This document shows positions 12,354 to 32,597 of a DNA stretch of 64,000 bases, one piece after another (position 1 is the stretch's first letter; each line of letters opens with the position of its first letter). The stretch is from Phoenix dactylifera. Its lineage: Eukaryota > Streptophyta > Magnoliopsida > Arecales > Arecaceae. The stretch spans positions 19,933,674 through 19,997,673 of the forward strand of contig NC_052400.1 in NCBI RefSeq assembly GCF_009389715.1. Reading direction: 5' to 3'. The translations under genes and the position numbers were made by a program. A model generated the notes under the pieces. The model was not told the origin of the DNA and ran no database searches. It worked only from the letters and a program-made list of their open reading frames with translations.

Positions 12354-12910
12354 GCTATAAGAACAGATATAGAGTCCCAAATACAACCACCCTGAGCTTC
12401 TTCAAGGTCAACCTCGATAGATACGTATTAAACGGTAGCAAGAGAGGCAGTACAGGCTTCGTCATCAAAGGCTCAGACTCCAAGATGATTATTGCTAGTG
12501 AGTGCCAGATCTTCAACACCTCAGTACTGAGAGCGAAGTTGTGAATGACGTGGGCCGATTTGGGTCATGCCCGGCAAGTATTGCAAGCCAGAGCAGTCAT
12601 GCTTGAAGGCAATTTAGCCACGATGATCGGCTGGATCTAAGAGGGCATCGGTGGCGTGGGTGGGTGCCAATCTTGCTCCAGGACATTCGGGCCATAACAA
12701 GTGGTTACGTTGTCTTCTAGACCAAGCATGTTTATAAAGAGGCTAATGAAGCTGCGGATTTGGTAGCCTTGTATGTGGCTGAGGCCACTTCGGAGGAGCT
12801 CTGTGGGTTGCGGAGGGAGAGGTGCTTAGAGTACTCTGAGATTTGTTTTATGATCTTTTTAGATGTATCCATATTAGAATTGTATGGATTATCCATTGCA
12901 GCAAAAAAAA
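12354..12910 (+). mobile_element. 5'-truncated LINE copy with RNase H relic
   Basis: Flanked by 14-bp direct repeats at 12340-12353 and 12911-12924 with two mismatches, and ending in an A-run. A broken frame reads FFKVNLD, GFVIKG, LEGN and MIGWI, the order of the LINE RNase H domain; the first Asp is kept. Several stops make it non-coding. The end TATCCATTGCAGCAAAA matches the tail of the other copies. Confidence 0.75.
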
Positions 12911-12924
12911 ATAGCTAGGGTGGC

Positions 12925-14301
12925 AAGTTATGCTCTGACCTAGTTTAAACAGATTCCGATGTTGATATAAAGGGATCCAAGTCATAAACATGTTGACCCA
13001 TTAAAATCTTGATATATTTAACCTATTCTGATCCATTTAATTGTTGGGCCAAATCATGACCCAACCGGTTTAAGATTTGTTTAACCATTTAAAACATTTT
13101 AAGCAATTCAAAAACCATATAACTCTCGATCCCTTTATTAGAAAGGTCAGGTAGATTGGAGTACTAGTTGTTTAATAAAATGGTGGATTCATATTTATAT
13201 TTTTGATATGTTTAATAAATGAATTCGATTTGGATCAATCACTATGTGACCCGACCTGCATCTAACATGATTCATGTTTAACCCAACCTGGCCTGATGGC
13301 CACCTCGAGAGGCGAAACAATGAGCAATGTTGATATTCATCATAGCGTGATTGCCACTCCACTCCAAGATAGATATATTAGACCTTGTTCAAAGTAGAAG
13401 GAGATGAGAAACAATTGAAATACATGCAAGTGATTACTTTTAATATCTGTTGACATTATGGGCATATTGAGACAAAAATTTGTGATCATATAATTATCAG
13501 GGGTTCATATAATTGTCTACTTTACTTCTTCTCTTTTATCTCCTCTTTCTTGCTTTGCTTGGGGCATTACCTTAAGCAATTTTACTAGTATAAAGAATTT
13601 GTCTTCTCTAGTTACTTATTAATAATTAAGGATACGAGTAGGATCTTGTCGTCATTAACTAGCTACGAATAATTAAGGAGGCAGCCAGGAACCTGTCCTT
13701 GATGGCTAACCATTAAAAACTAGAGATGCAGGAGGAAACTAGTACTCACTAGTTAGCAAGAAATAATTGTAGGTACAGGGAGGGGATCGTCGCCAACGTG
13801 CACCTTAACTGTTAGCGCTTAACCAAGATTTTTAGTCTAGAGTTATTGCGGAAAGAAAAGAAAAATCCCCAATATTGGATAAAACTCCGGCGGAATTATG
13901 TAAAATATTGGTCATAGACTGCCTCAAATTTGATCTTAGTTATAAAAAATTACTCCAACTTAACCTAAATTTAGAAAATCCAGATCGAAATGTACTCACT
14001 CACTGTTGGTCTGGTTGGATGGGAGCCAGGATTGGAGAGCCGGCCTACATCATCCCACACGTAGTAATACTTCCTATACTCAAAAGTAGTGAGACGTTGG
14101 CTTTATTGACAAAAAAGAATAAACTGCCATATATGTGACGGCACTTCCATGTGTTCAAAACCAGCACTGCAAAAGATTATTAACCATAGCCCAGTGATCC
14201 AAGAGGCTAAAACATTTGAAACAGCAACTGCTACAATGACATCCAGTTGTAGAATCAAATACTATTACACCTAAGTATGACTTACAAAATTGACGGCCAA
14301 T
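12925..14301. other. Intergenic; 3' flank of the malic enzyme gene
   Basis: No gene is seen. An 87-codon frame at 13875-14138 is unrecognised. The malic enzyme 3' untranslated region should occupy the right-hand end. Confidence 0.4.
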
Positions 14302-21770
<7,469 letters not shown>

Positions 21771-21972
21771 CGCGACCCCTCTCCCCTTCCCTTCTCCTCT
21801 CCTCCCGCTACCACACCGCACCACCACTGTCCTCGCCGCCGCTCCTCTCAACTGCGAACCAAACAACCTGGTGTTGTTCTTTCGGCACTTCTGCTCTCCA
21901 AAGAGAGGAAAGAACGAACGAAGAGATAGCACAAACAAATCTCGCCACAAACCCACCCCGCCAGACTTACAA

Positions 21973-21979
21973 ATTTATA
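21973..21979 (-). promoter_or_regulatory. TATA box of the malic enzyme gene
   Basis: TATAAAT on the minus strand, about 200 bases before the ATG at 21770. Initiation near 21945 would leave a leader of about 175 bases. Position and match support it; it is untested. Confidence 0.5.
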
Positions 21980-21984
21980 CAATC

Positions 21985-24438
21985 CTATGCTAATTTTGTA
22001 GGCGGAGTTAGATCCTCTGAGATTTTGATTTATGTAATAATTACTGTATTGATTCACTAATAGCTTGTATCAATTTACTTGCGTTATTATTACCAGAGAG
22101 CTGCCTCTGTTCAGCGAGAGCATCGCCGAGGAGGACGCTAGGAATTTAGAACGTAACGAGAGAGAAAAGGGTGGAGAGAGAATAGAGGAGGAGAGAGTCT
22201 TTTGGGAGTGTTTTTTTTTTTTTAACAAGCAGGGGGAGAAGAAGGGAGGAGGGAGATCCACGCCCTTTTTTCTTTTTTTTTTTTCTGCACAAGTTGAAGT
22301 TTTTTAAAAAATAAATTATAAATTTTGTTTTATAATTTAAGTTTATTACACCTACCTTCAATAATTTACAAAACTTATTGTCGCAGCAAATTAATAACAA
22401 AAATATTTTTTATATAAAAAATTAAAATTATCTCTCAATAAATTATAAAAAAAATTTAAATTAAAAATAAATTATACTTGTACCTAATAATTTGAAAAAT
22501 CTACACTTATTATTATTATATAATATTTAACCTATAAATTAGAAAGAATGTTAGCCAAATTTTTACTTAAATGAAATCTAAATGCCATATCATAAAAAAT
22601 TTTAAAAAAGACTAAGCTAGCTTTAAGTGATATAATATCCACCCAAGGAGAAAAACAACTATGAGGCGCCATAAGTTTAGAGCTTGATTTTAATGAATCA
22701 TCATAAAAGAGATATATGCTAAGAAAAAAGCAACTTAAATCTATTAAGCAAATAGATGCCTCTAAAATTTTTTGCTACAGAAAATTAGTATCAAAAGTTT
22801 TGTCGCTCGAGCTAGCTTGTTTATGGTCCAGGCAAGTCCATGGAATCGCAACTGATGCCCCCTCCAAAAAGAAGAGTTCTCACGCATGTATTGATTTGGA
22901 TTCTTTTGATGATAAACTGCCAGAGCTATCATAATTCTATATGTAGATACAAGAATTCTTATCCATAATGATAATGTTAAGAAACCATATCTATAGTATT
23001 GAACAAATAGAACTCAGAATCAACAAATGATACACCGACATCTCCGATTTATATGATATGGTAGGCGGAAAAGCAAGAATAAAACCTAATCAAGAAGGAT
23101 GCTTATAACCAAATGCTGATCGAGAATTAAAGATGTTCTTCATCAGATATCGGTTGGGAAGAAAGCTTATCATTATTTATCCGATAGGAAGGAACACGAG
23201 GTGGTGAAGCGAGAAAGAAATCTTAGCTACTCAATCTTAAAGAGAAAAAAACTCTTAAAGACCGAAGACTTCGAAAAGATTGAGGAGTAAAAAAAAATGA
23301 AAGGAGAGCCTTATTTTCTTATAGAGGTGATTTTGAATTTTTACAATAGATAAATAGTTTTACTAATGTTGTCTATCTAACTAAGTGTAACAGTAAGTTT
23401 TACAAAATATTGGGTATACGTGTAATAAGCGTAAATCTTAAAAAAAAAATTATAAATTTATTTTGGTCATTTTAAAAAAAAATTCTGACGTGGCATTTAG
23501 ATCTTATTAAAAGTTAATAGTTTGACTAACATCCTGTTAGATGATAGGTTAACGTATTAGATCAAAATAAATCTCATAATGATAAGCATAAATTTTTCAT
23601 ACTATTAGATGTATACGTAATTTATCCCTAATTTTAAAAAAATATTTGTAATTTATTCAAAAAAATTCGAAGGCAAGACTGTTCCATCCATCCACATCTT
23701 ACCAAAATGATCTACAATAAAAAAAATGCTATCCAATATGTACACCATTCGTTTCACGGTAGATATGGCTCAACCTGACAGTAATATACTTCTCTGCACA
23801 CTGTCAAATATCCTAGATATTCTGGAGTAGGGGGCTACCCACGACCACATATTGCCCAGGGATCCATCCAATCATGGTGGCGTACACCCCCGGCCATGGA
23901 CCGCCCACGGATCTATTCAATCATGGTCCCCCGGACCGTTTCACTGATCAGCCACGCTGGCTCCTTATGCAACTCTTTTTCGTGTTATTATTTCCTGCGG
24001 CGTATGTTGGACATTAAATCTGATCACAAGCCGTCGGATAAAACAGCCAGCTCCGGGTCGCTTTTCGGCCTCTTCATCTAGTCATAGTTGTTCCACGTGT
24101 ATGGTCTGGATTTTGGAGAACGCGTGCACGCGGCGATCGGTGATAGCAATGGTACTTTGAAATTGTGATAAAGTAGGTTTTCTTTCCTTACCAGCAACGC
24201 AAGCACTTCAATTTAATAGTGGATCTCTTTCCTCCCATTAAATTTGAATGAAGTTGGATCTTTAGAAACTTAAAAAATATATTCTGATTATTTTTTTTTG
24301 AATGAGATCCTGTATTATTACAGTTAGTAGAAATATTTCAACATCATTTATCTGGATTAATCTTCGGGCAATCCTAAAATTACCATGCTATATTTATCCA
24401 ATAATCTCCCCACAGTGGCTGTAAATTCAATTTATTAA
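21985..24438. other. Intergenic, no gene seen
   Basis: Very AT-rich from 22300 to 23700. A 72-codon frame at 22716-22934 is unrecognised. Confidence 0.45.
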
Positions 24439-24446
24439 GAGCCAGG

Positions 24447-25443
24447 TCGAGGTGATCAAAACCCGGGTCGGGCCGGGCTCGGGCCGGGCTCCACAGCAGA
24501 AATTAGGCCCGATGGCTATGCCCAGACCCGGCCCGGCCCGACTGTCGGGCTTAAATTTTTGTCCAGGCCCGACCCGACCTTATAAATCTGGTCTCAGGCC
24601 CGACCCGACAGGCCCGACCGGATAGGCCCGACCCGACAGGCCCGACCCGACCTCCCTCCCTCTCTCCCGCTCCCCCCCCCCACCTCTCCCTCTCCGAGTT
24701 CCGACTCGGAACTTCCGAGCTCTCCCGCTCCCCCCCCCACCTCTCCCTCTCTGAGTCGGGCTCTCGGCGAAGGAAGGGGGGCGGCTCTCGGCGAGGGAAG
24801 GGGGGGCGGCGGCTCTCGGCGAAGGAAGGGGGGGCGGCGGCTCTCGGCGAAGGAAGGGGGGGCGCCGGCTCTCGGCGAAGGGAAGGGGGGGCGGCGGCTC
24901 TCGGCGAAGGAAGGGGGGGCGCCGGCTCTCGGCGAAGGGAAGGGGGGGCGCCGGCTCTCGGCGAAGGAAGGGGGGCGCCGGCTCTCAGCGAAGGACGGGG
25001 GGCGGCGGCGGCTCTCAGCGACGGAAAGGGGGGGGGGGTTTGGGGGAGGAAGGGGGGGCGCCGGCTCTCAGCGAAGGAAGGGGGGCGTCGGCTCTCAGCG
25101 AAGGAAGGGGGGCGGCGGCGGCTCTCAGCGACGGAAAGGGAGGGGGGGGGTTGGGTGGGGGGGTTGGTCGCGGCGGCTCTCAGCGAGGGGAGGGGAGGGT
25201 TTAGGATTTAGTTTTAGTTTTAGGGTTTATTTTTTTAAAAAAAATATTATCAGTATTTTATAGTCGGGCCGGGCCGAATCGGGCTTTTTTTTTTTAAGTG
25301 TCCGGGCCCGGCCCGATTTTTTTGGTCGGGCCGCTTTTCCTGCCCAGGCCCGACCAACGGGCCCTTTTTCAATGCCCAAGCCCGAAAAATTTCGGGCCGG
25401 GCCGGGCGGGTTGGGCGGGCCAGAAGGCCCGTGATCACCTCTA
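24447..25443. mobile_element. Non-autonomous hAT-type DNA transposon
   Basis: An exact 8-bp duplication (GAGCCAGG) flanks the element at 24439-24446 and 25444-25451. The ends are inverted: TCGAGGTGATCA on the left against TAGAGGTGATCA read inward from the right, one mismatch in 12. The 8-bp duplication and the TAGAG end fit the hAT superfamily. Subterminal regions are dense in GGCCCGACCCG and its complement, a common hAT feature. No transposase is encoded. The 997-bp interior is mostly a GC-rich minisatellite. Confidence 0.82.
24755..25190. repeat. GC-rich minisatellite inside the hAT element
   Basis: About a dozen imperfect units of roughly 30 bp built on GGCTCTCGGCGAAGGAAG followed by a G7-type run and CGGC. 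A shorter duplication around CTCTCCCGCTCCCCC lies just before it (24660-24755). Confidence 0.85.
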
Positions 25444-25451
25444 GAGCCAGG

Positions 25452-27380
25452 ATACCAACTTTCCCCTTAATGATTCAGCAAAAAAAATCATACATTGAAC
25501 TGGAGGCATTCGGGGAGATGAAGCATTTTCCTTTCAGCATGATATACTATTTTTTATGGGACATGTTTTAGTAGATTTAGAGAATCTAATGCTTCGGAAT
25601 TGGAATTGTGGAAACATCCGATTTGTTGAAATTGGCTGCTCACTGATTAAAAGTTTCACGTATAACACGTAAAATGAAGCTCCATCGCTTATAATATTCG
25701 ATGTCCAGATTAGAGTCAAATGTATTTTCCGGTTCACTTTCACTAATAATATTCTAGATTGGTTTAAATGCATGACAATGTGTGATGAAATATGTAATAG
25801 ATTTGCAAAGATATAATGAGCGATGTATGGACATCATTGTATCAAAAAATACAGTGACATGTTGACATTTTACTAGAAGGACCTGGGTACTCTTCCTTGG
25901 AAAAAATGCAGTTTCATATTTCTATAGAAAAAAAAAAATTACGCCTCTTTCATGTGTCTATCAGCCATTTGTTTATATCTTATTCAACATAAAAACTCTC
26001 ACCCCTTCATAAAAATATGAGTCTATTCAATAGGAAAGGTTAAAAAAAGAAATGCTCAAAGAGACAAATAGCAGTATGTTAACATGTTCAGTTCAAATAA
26101 AAAGGTAAAATTATATAACCATTTAGTTTTTAATTAACTTGATCTCACACACATACTGATTTTACTAAGGTGCTTGCTGTCGCTGGACCTGGACTTATCA
26201 GGGTTTTTATCCACTGTTCTCTCCCATTACTCAGTTATTTTGGTGGGATCTTTTTTTTAAACTAGTCGCAAGTTTGGGGGAGTATAAGCAGGTGAAACCT
26301 TACTGCTGCTGATCTGCTTATCCAACTTTTGATCTGAATTCCAGGCCAAGTTGTCAGTCTTGTTTTCTTCTTTTTTTTCTTCGGTTCAACTGACCTGCTG
26401 GATAAGGTTTTAATAACTATGTTTATAGGATCTTCCATAACAATACTGTTCTATTACATAGAGTTGATGATATGGTCATTTTTGTCGATAGTTGTGACAA
26501 AAACACAAGATAATAATGGATGAATGATAAAGTTTTTTCTCAAATTACTATTTACCTAATCAAACAAGTAAATGATTGCCATCCCTCTACGGCCGCGAGA
26601 TGCCTTGAGTTCAAGCATGCTCAACCTAAAGGTTTTGCAGAGATGGTTGTAAAAGAAATAAACAACGAAAAATCGAAATTAGACTATAAGAAGCATGGTA
26701 AATTGATCAATGCAAACACAGAATAAAAGTACCATAAAATTATATGATTTTTCAACTACTGGATCTATATATAGGATATGGATCTCAAAATTATATAATT
26801 TTTTAATAGTAAGTAGTTCAAAGATAGAAGACCGCATACAATAATATAGATTAAAATATAAATCTAATAGCTAGATTGATCATCAAAAAAGCCCACTATA
26901 GGAGGAAGAGGAACACTTGGCTTGCGAATAAAGCATCAAATGAAAACGGTGCTGAGCTCACGATCATTCGGTCGTATTAGGATTGTTGTATGAGTGCTGA
27001 TATATTAACTCTACTATATATACATGCATATATAAATACATATGTATATACATGCATATATAAATACATATCTCTCCTGCATCCATATTTGCCATGGATG
27101 GATAAGTAACGGAGGTCGGTACAAGAATAAAAATGTTTCTAGAGATGGTAATGAAGGTAGGGTCTTAGGGTTTCATGGTCCAACAAAATACAAAATGGAA
27201 CATCTTAAAAGAAAAAAATAGAGAGATAATTTTAGCTTGTCTTAGCATTCAATTTCCTGTCGTAATCAATCTTGAACAACCATGTAATGTAGCTCAATCA
27301 AAGTATAGTATTTTGTGATGAGCAGGCCAAATCCCTTACACCATCGGACTGGGTCTGGTTTGGATCGAGCCTGGTTCCCA
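25452..27380. other. Intergenic, no gene seen
   Basis: AT-rich. A short duplicated block around ATACATGCATATATAAATAC lies at 27020-27070. Confidence 0.45.
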
Positions 27381-27383
27381 GAG

Positions 27384-27417
27384 TGGGCTCTACGCAAACT
27401 CATTAGCAACGGCCCAT
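27384..27417 (+). promoter_or_regulatory. Site II elements of the eS24 promoter
   Basis: TGGGCT at 27384-27389 and GGCCCAT (inverse of ATGGGCC) at 27411-27417. TCP-binding site II motifs typically accompany telo-boxes in plant ribosomal protein promoters. Confidence 0.55.
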
Positions 27418-27536
27418 TAGTCAGTCCATTTAGCCACGTCTGGACTAACCACGCCCAGTCACAGCCTTGACGCATTGAGAGACTGGACCTCGCCAGTCCA
27501 ACCCGACCCAAACACGTATAAGCGCCGCACCACGTT

Positions 27537-27557
27537 CTAGGGTTAGGGTTTATATAA
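27537..27557 (+). promoter_or_regulatory. Telo-box overlapping TATA box of eS24
   Basis: The inverse of AAACCCTAACCCTAG spans 27537-27551 and TATATAA follows at 27551-27557, about 90 bases before the ATG. Telo-boxes are characteristic of plant translation-machinery genes. Confidence 0.7.
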
Positions 27558-27646
27558 CGTGGAAGGGGTTTTTTCCGTCGTTCTTCTTTTTCGCGTCTGC
27601 TTGCTATACCTCTGCGCCGGCGGGAGCTCTCATTTTCTTCCAGAAA

Positions 27647-30600
27647 ATGGCGGATACGAAGGCGGTCACGATCAGAACCAGGAAGTTCATGACCAACCGG
27701 CTTCTCTCCAGGAAGCAATTCGTGAGTTAATATACCCTAGTTATTTTTCTTGATTTTTTTTCTGTATATTGGAAGGTAAAAAAAACCCTTTTTTTCTTTC
27801 GATTTCAGGTCATTGATGTCCTTCATCCTGGAAGGGCTAATGTTTCTAAGGTATGAGATTCCTCTGTCCTTTTTCAATATTTTTTTTTTGGGTTAGATTT
27901 AGATGCGTTAATTTGTTCATCATCTTCTTGTATAGATTTTTTTATTTGATTTTCTTTGGAATTGGTGTGATTGAAGGCGGAATTGAAGGAGAAATTGGGT
28001 AACCTGTACGAGGTGAAGGATCCGAACTCGATTTTTGTGTTCAAGTTCCGGACGCACTTCGGAGGCGGCAAGTCCACTGGCTTTGGTCTCATCTATGACA
28101 ACGTTGAGGCCGCCAAGAAGTATGAGCCCAAGTACCGGCTCATCAGGGTATGCTGCCATCTCTTCCCCTCCTCTCTTATTTGGATTTCTTGATTTCTTGG
28201 TTTGTTTTAATATATGTTTTTAGAGGATTCCCGTGCATTGGTTGATACACGCTGATATTCTAATCTCTGAACTGAATATGCTTTTTTTTTTGTTTTGCGA
28301 TAATGCATTCTTTGTTTTGTATGGTATGTGTTTTAGTTATTATATCATTTTGTTATCATGCCAATTTATTTCTTATAGTTTGCATGCTTCGTTTGAGTCT
28401 GCTAACCGGGACCTTGAAAAAAGTTATACGAACTGATTATGGATACATTAAGGATGATTTCTCGTTCATCAAATTTGAGTTTTGTATCTTTTTTCGTTTA
28501 ATAACAGTGAGTTCTTATTGCTATCTATATCGGTTGGTCGCATTCACATCAGAGTATAAAGGGGTCCTTGAGTGCAAAATGCTAAGCTTTGATCTGAATC
28601 TGTCTACATTTGCTTAGTTTTCTTTATTTTTTCCCAAAATCTAAGTATTGATCATTCTTCTGTGAAGCTCTCGGCTTCTAATACACCGTTATTCTGACAT
28701 TCTCTGTAATCTTTAGTGAATGATGTCCTTGAGTTTTGTAGGTATCTACTGTGCATGATTCACTATCTTGATCTATGATAGAGGGGTTGAGGCTTTGTTA
28801 TTATAATCATGCTCCACTGACTACTGACTTCTTAACTAAAAAAAATCAGCATGTACTAATCCTTGGTTGTTTTGCTTTAATTTCCTTACCGCCATGCTGT
28901 CCTTCATCATCCCTCTTCATGTGGCCTCTGATATTATAAATTTGTTCCATCCTATTATTGTGAAATCATTGTTCAGATACGTTGTCTTTAATTTTTCTTG
29001 TTAGGTTGTGATATAAGCGACTATTTTTTCTTACTATGACATGATTCGTTTACTGAATCAGTGGAGTCCTATTTCTTAAGGAAATTTTGTAGGGCACATA
29101 CCTCTGTCCATATGTTTTAGCTTTTTAAGAGTGTTCGGAAAAAAAATTATATCTGCTGTTGTTTCTCTGATAACCTCCTTTCTGAAATCTCTAAGTTCCT
29201 GTCAACCTTTCTATTCATTGCTCAGATAGGTTTCACTTAACAATTATTTTCTAGTAATGGTGCCCATTCGAAGTAGTGAGGAAGGACTTAATATCTCTGC
29301 ATTTTTCAGAAAGTGTGGTCCTAAACAAAGCAGAATGGAGGAAAAGACTATCGCTTAATTGAGTTGAGTTTAGTAACGGCGCCCATTCATCAGTCTCTGG
29401 CCATCCCACTTTATTGTGCCTTTTCAAGCGATAAGATTGACATTTCATCACCTCAAGATCATACTAGGTTTATTTCAGGGGTTCAAATTTCTAATGGTTT
29501 CTGGTCAATAATAAGATTACGTAGGAGAGATGACCTTAAAATGTTAAGATCTGACTCACTTTTGCCTGCTGTGCTATCAGTTGGTTGTCTGTTGAGTAGG
29601 GTATATTTTTGAGGGTTCTGACCTGTTGTATCTGAACCCTATTAGCATTTATTGTTCTTATATACATGTACGTGCTTATATGCATGCATGTGGCGTGTAT
29701 ATTAGCTGATCTCATCAGATCACCCCAATTCTTTTCCTCTGCCCCCTTTCCTCCCTCCTTGCCTTTTCATCTTTTCTTTTTTCTTCTCGTTCCGGATCTA
29801 TAGCCTGTCGACCCTATATCCTTTGAAATATTGGCCCGTTGCCCTATTGCTGTAGTTGCCAGTCTTGTGGGCTTTATTGCTTGCGGTGCCACCCTTTCCT
29901 GTTCAACCCCTCTCCCCTTCCCCTCCTCCTCTTCTTCCTCTCTTCTGCTCTCTTTCCTTTTCTACTCTCCCAAGCTAGGGCTGGGTTGATCCAGTCAACC
30001 TGCTAGTGGCTTTGGGTCAGAGAAGTCTGACATGCAATCTGGATGGGCTGGATTAGTGAATGCCATTCTAACTTGTATCTAATATGACCCATTGCTGTCA
30101 TTGATTTGTTTTGTGGTGAAAGAGAACAATAGGAGTCCTGGGTTATGAAGAGTCATATTTTAAGGCCAGATGTTTAATATGGATGGAATTAAATGCTGGA
30201 ACTCAGTATTAGCAGGTTCCATCAGACCCAGTCACCATGAACCTTATTTTCATCTTTTATTTGTGAGGTTGACTCTTGCTTCTATAAACCTGCAAGCATT
30301 AAGACTGTTCGAGTTTCTTACTTTTCCTTTCCTCATGCCCATGTCTGTTCAAGGTCAAATTTGTTACATTAATCTGTGTAGCAAAATATAAACTTTTAAT
30401 TGTTTCTGTCATTAAATTTTCTCAACACACTTCATGAACTTTTTCCCTGGCCTATTAAATTTAAATTTTGTTTTTTGGTTAATAATACTTCTTTTCCATT
30501 TTAATTCAAAAACATATGATCATTCCATTTTCCTTAGAGTCCCCCGGATGTTTGTATGGAAAATAAAACTGTTAATATGCCTTAGAAAGTTGCAGTCATT

Positions 30601-31795
30601 TCCGCTGAGCAGGAAGCTTGTCTAAGCAGCCAGTGGTTTTTTGTAAAGTTTGGCAACTGGATCAAACAATATTGACCTAGCAGAATACATTATTTGTAGT
30701 AAAATTTAAATCCTGGTGAAAAAAGTTCGTAAATGGAATGTTTTATCATTGAGATCAATGTCCACCTACTTTAACGGTCAATTTCTTTATATTTTGTTAA
30801 GCGACATAAATGAAGTGGAACTCTCTGTACATTATTTTGGAGTACCAAATTCTAGAATTTTATCGCAAACCTTAGATGACTTCGGAAATTCGTTGATAGA
30901 CCTCCTTCTTTATGGTGTATAACTAAGAATGTTAACTATAGGATAACGGACAACTATTGAATAATCAAGTTCTAGTGAATCACTTGATTGAATGCACGGT
31001 GTAGCAGATATGCTTGAAACCAGTTTGGAAGAAAAAAAATAAACTGTGAAATTAAACTAACCGATATAAGTTTACCTTGACTATTTACACCTTTCTGTGT
31101 AGGTCACTGTTAGTTTGAGCTTACTCACATTCTTTTCACTATAGCTGGGTTTCTTCATATTTTTCTCCTGTAAAATAATTATTATAATTTGCTTCTATGC
31201 TGGTATCATGTGAGGCTGATTCTTGTTTTTGGATACAGTAGTCTCTTGGTGTTGATATGGTTATGGTCTTGTTACAGAATGGGCTTGCCACGAAGGTTGA
31301 AAAGTCACGCAAGCAGATGAAGGAAAGAAAGAATCGGGCAAAGAAGATCCGTGGAGTGAAGAAGGTGAGCCAATCTTTCCTTCTCAACTTTTTGTTATTT
31401 TCTGGAAAAAATTAGTTTAGTGCTTGCTTTTTGATATAAACCAATATCGGACATCCATGAGAAAATATAAGTGCACTTGTCACAAATGGTGGCAAATTGT
31501 TCGTGCATCTCCTCGGACATCTCAAACTAGGTTTCATTCAGATGATCCTAACCCGATCTTGATATCTTGTCAGTTTTTTTTTTCTTTTTTTTTTATTTGG
31601 TTATTTTGAGAAACAACTGCGGTGGCTTCACCAATCATTTCAATCCACCAAATGGCGGAGGTTGAAATGCTGGTGTATGGACCAGTTTTCTCTCTGTCTC
31701 ACCAGTTGTCTCTCTCTTCATTGCTGACCAAATTAATTGTGTGTCATGTCCAGACGAAGGCTGGAGACGCTGCCAAGGCTGGGAAGAAGAAATGA
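27647..31795 (+). CDS. RPS24: 40S ribosomal protein eS24
   Basis: A small-subunit protein of the cytosolic ribosome, where it takes part in 18S rRNA maturation. The five exons are 27647-27721, 27809-27850, 27977-28147, 31278-31364 and 31754-31795, giving 138 residues, the usual plant length. Diagnostic blocks are [18 protein letters not shown] at the N-terminus, [34 protein letters not shown] in the middle, and a basic tail with [11 protein letters not shown] and a final GKKK. The frame is continuous across all junctions and each intron is GT-AG. Intron 3 is 3,130 bp, much longer than the others. The promoter shows site II, telo-box and TATA in the order expected for this class. Confidence 0.97.
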
Positions 31796-31974
31796 ACCAA
31801 GGCAACAAATTGTTTCTGTCTTTTTCTTCAATTTTGGCTCATGCTGCTTGATGGATATCACATTCAGCTTTGCTTGATTCAGTTTCATATGTTTTTCTGA
31901 ATTTGAGTTTAGTAACTAGACGTTCCAACATTCAGTGCTCCTTGCAATTCAGTTCTTTTAGATCCTTATATACT

Positions 31975-32240
31975 TTTCTCATGCTATGTTTATCATGGTT
32001 AAGCTGCAACCTCGTATAGCAGGAAGATTTAGGGAGCTCCTTTGCCATGACACAATCAATCTGCCCACCTGTGGTGGCAGTTCTAGGAGGATATCAAACT
32101 AAACTGCTGAAAACATTGAACAAACGTTTGGTGTACTTTTCATATGCCATGCTTATCATGGTTAAGCTGTAATACATTCAATCTGCCCACCTGGTAGTAG
32201 ATTTAGAAGGATTTCAAACTGAACTGCTAGAAACATTATT
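31975..32240 (+). repeat. Imperfect direct duplication downstream of eS24
   Basis: About 31975-32120 and 32138-32238 share ordered blocks (TTATCATGGTTAAGCTG, CAATCTGCCCACCT, TTTCAAACTGAACTGCT or close variants). Confidence 0.75.
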
Positions 32241-32400
32241 TCTATTTTATCGTCTTTGTTTGGGAGCCCATGATGTGATAAATTGGCTTCATTTAAATAT
32301 TAAGATCCTTCGAGAAAAGTCAAATATGCTGTTTGCTGTTTCCAAAAAAAAAAATAATAAACTCCAAGCAAAATCCTGATTATGAAAAGATTAAGAGCAA

Positions 32401-32586
32401 CGGGAGTGCCGTGTGGTCCAAATCAGGCATGTCCTTCAAAAGACGAACTAGGCTGCTGATTGGGTTGCCTTATTTCTGAGAATTTCTCAGGACTCATCTG
32501 TCTTCTATTCTCTCTGTTTTGCGTAGTCTTATTGCTAGTGATAGAGCACTATGACTGTATGAGCAGTCGATGTACTAAAAAAAAAA
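32401..32586 (+). mobile_element. Short 5'-truncated LINE copy
   Basis: Flanked by an exact 11-bp direct repeat (ATTAAGAGCAA) at 32390-32400 and 32587-32597 and ending in an A-run. A residual frame reads AADWVALF, the end of the LINE RNase H domain. Confidence 0.7.
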
Positions 32587-32597
32587 ATTAAGAGCAA

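Noticed and set aside
24755-25190. Regularly spaced repeats that could suggest a CRISPR-like array
   Set aside because: Units are contiguous, without unique spacers, and lie inside a eukaryotic transposon.
27266-27718. 150-codon minus-strand frame
   Set aside because: Overlaps the eS24 promoter and first exon antisense; no recognisable domain.
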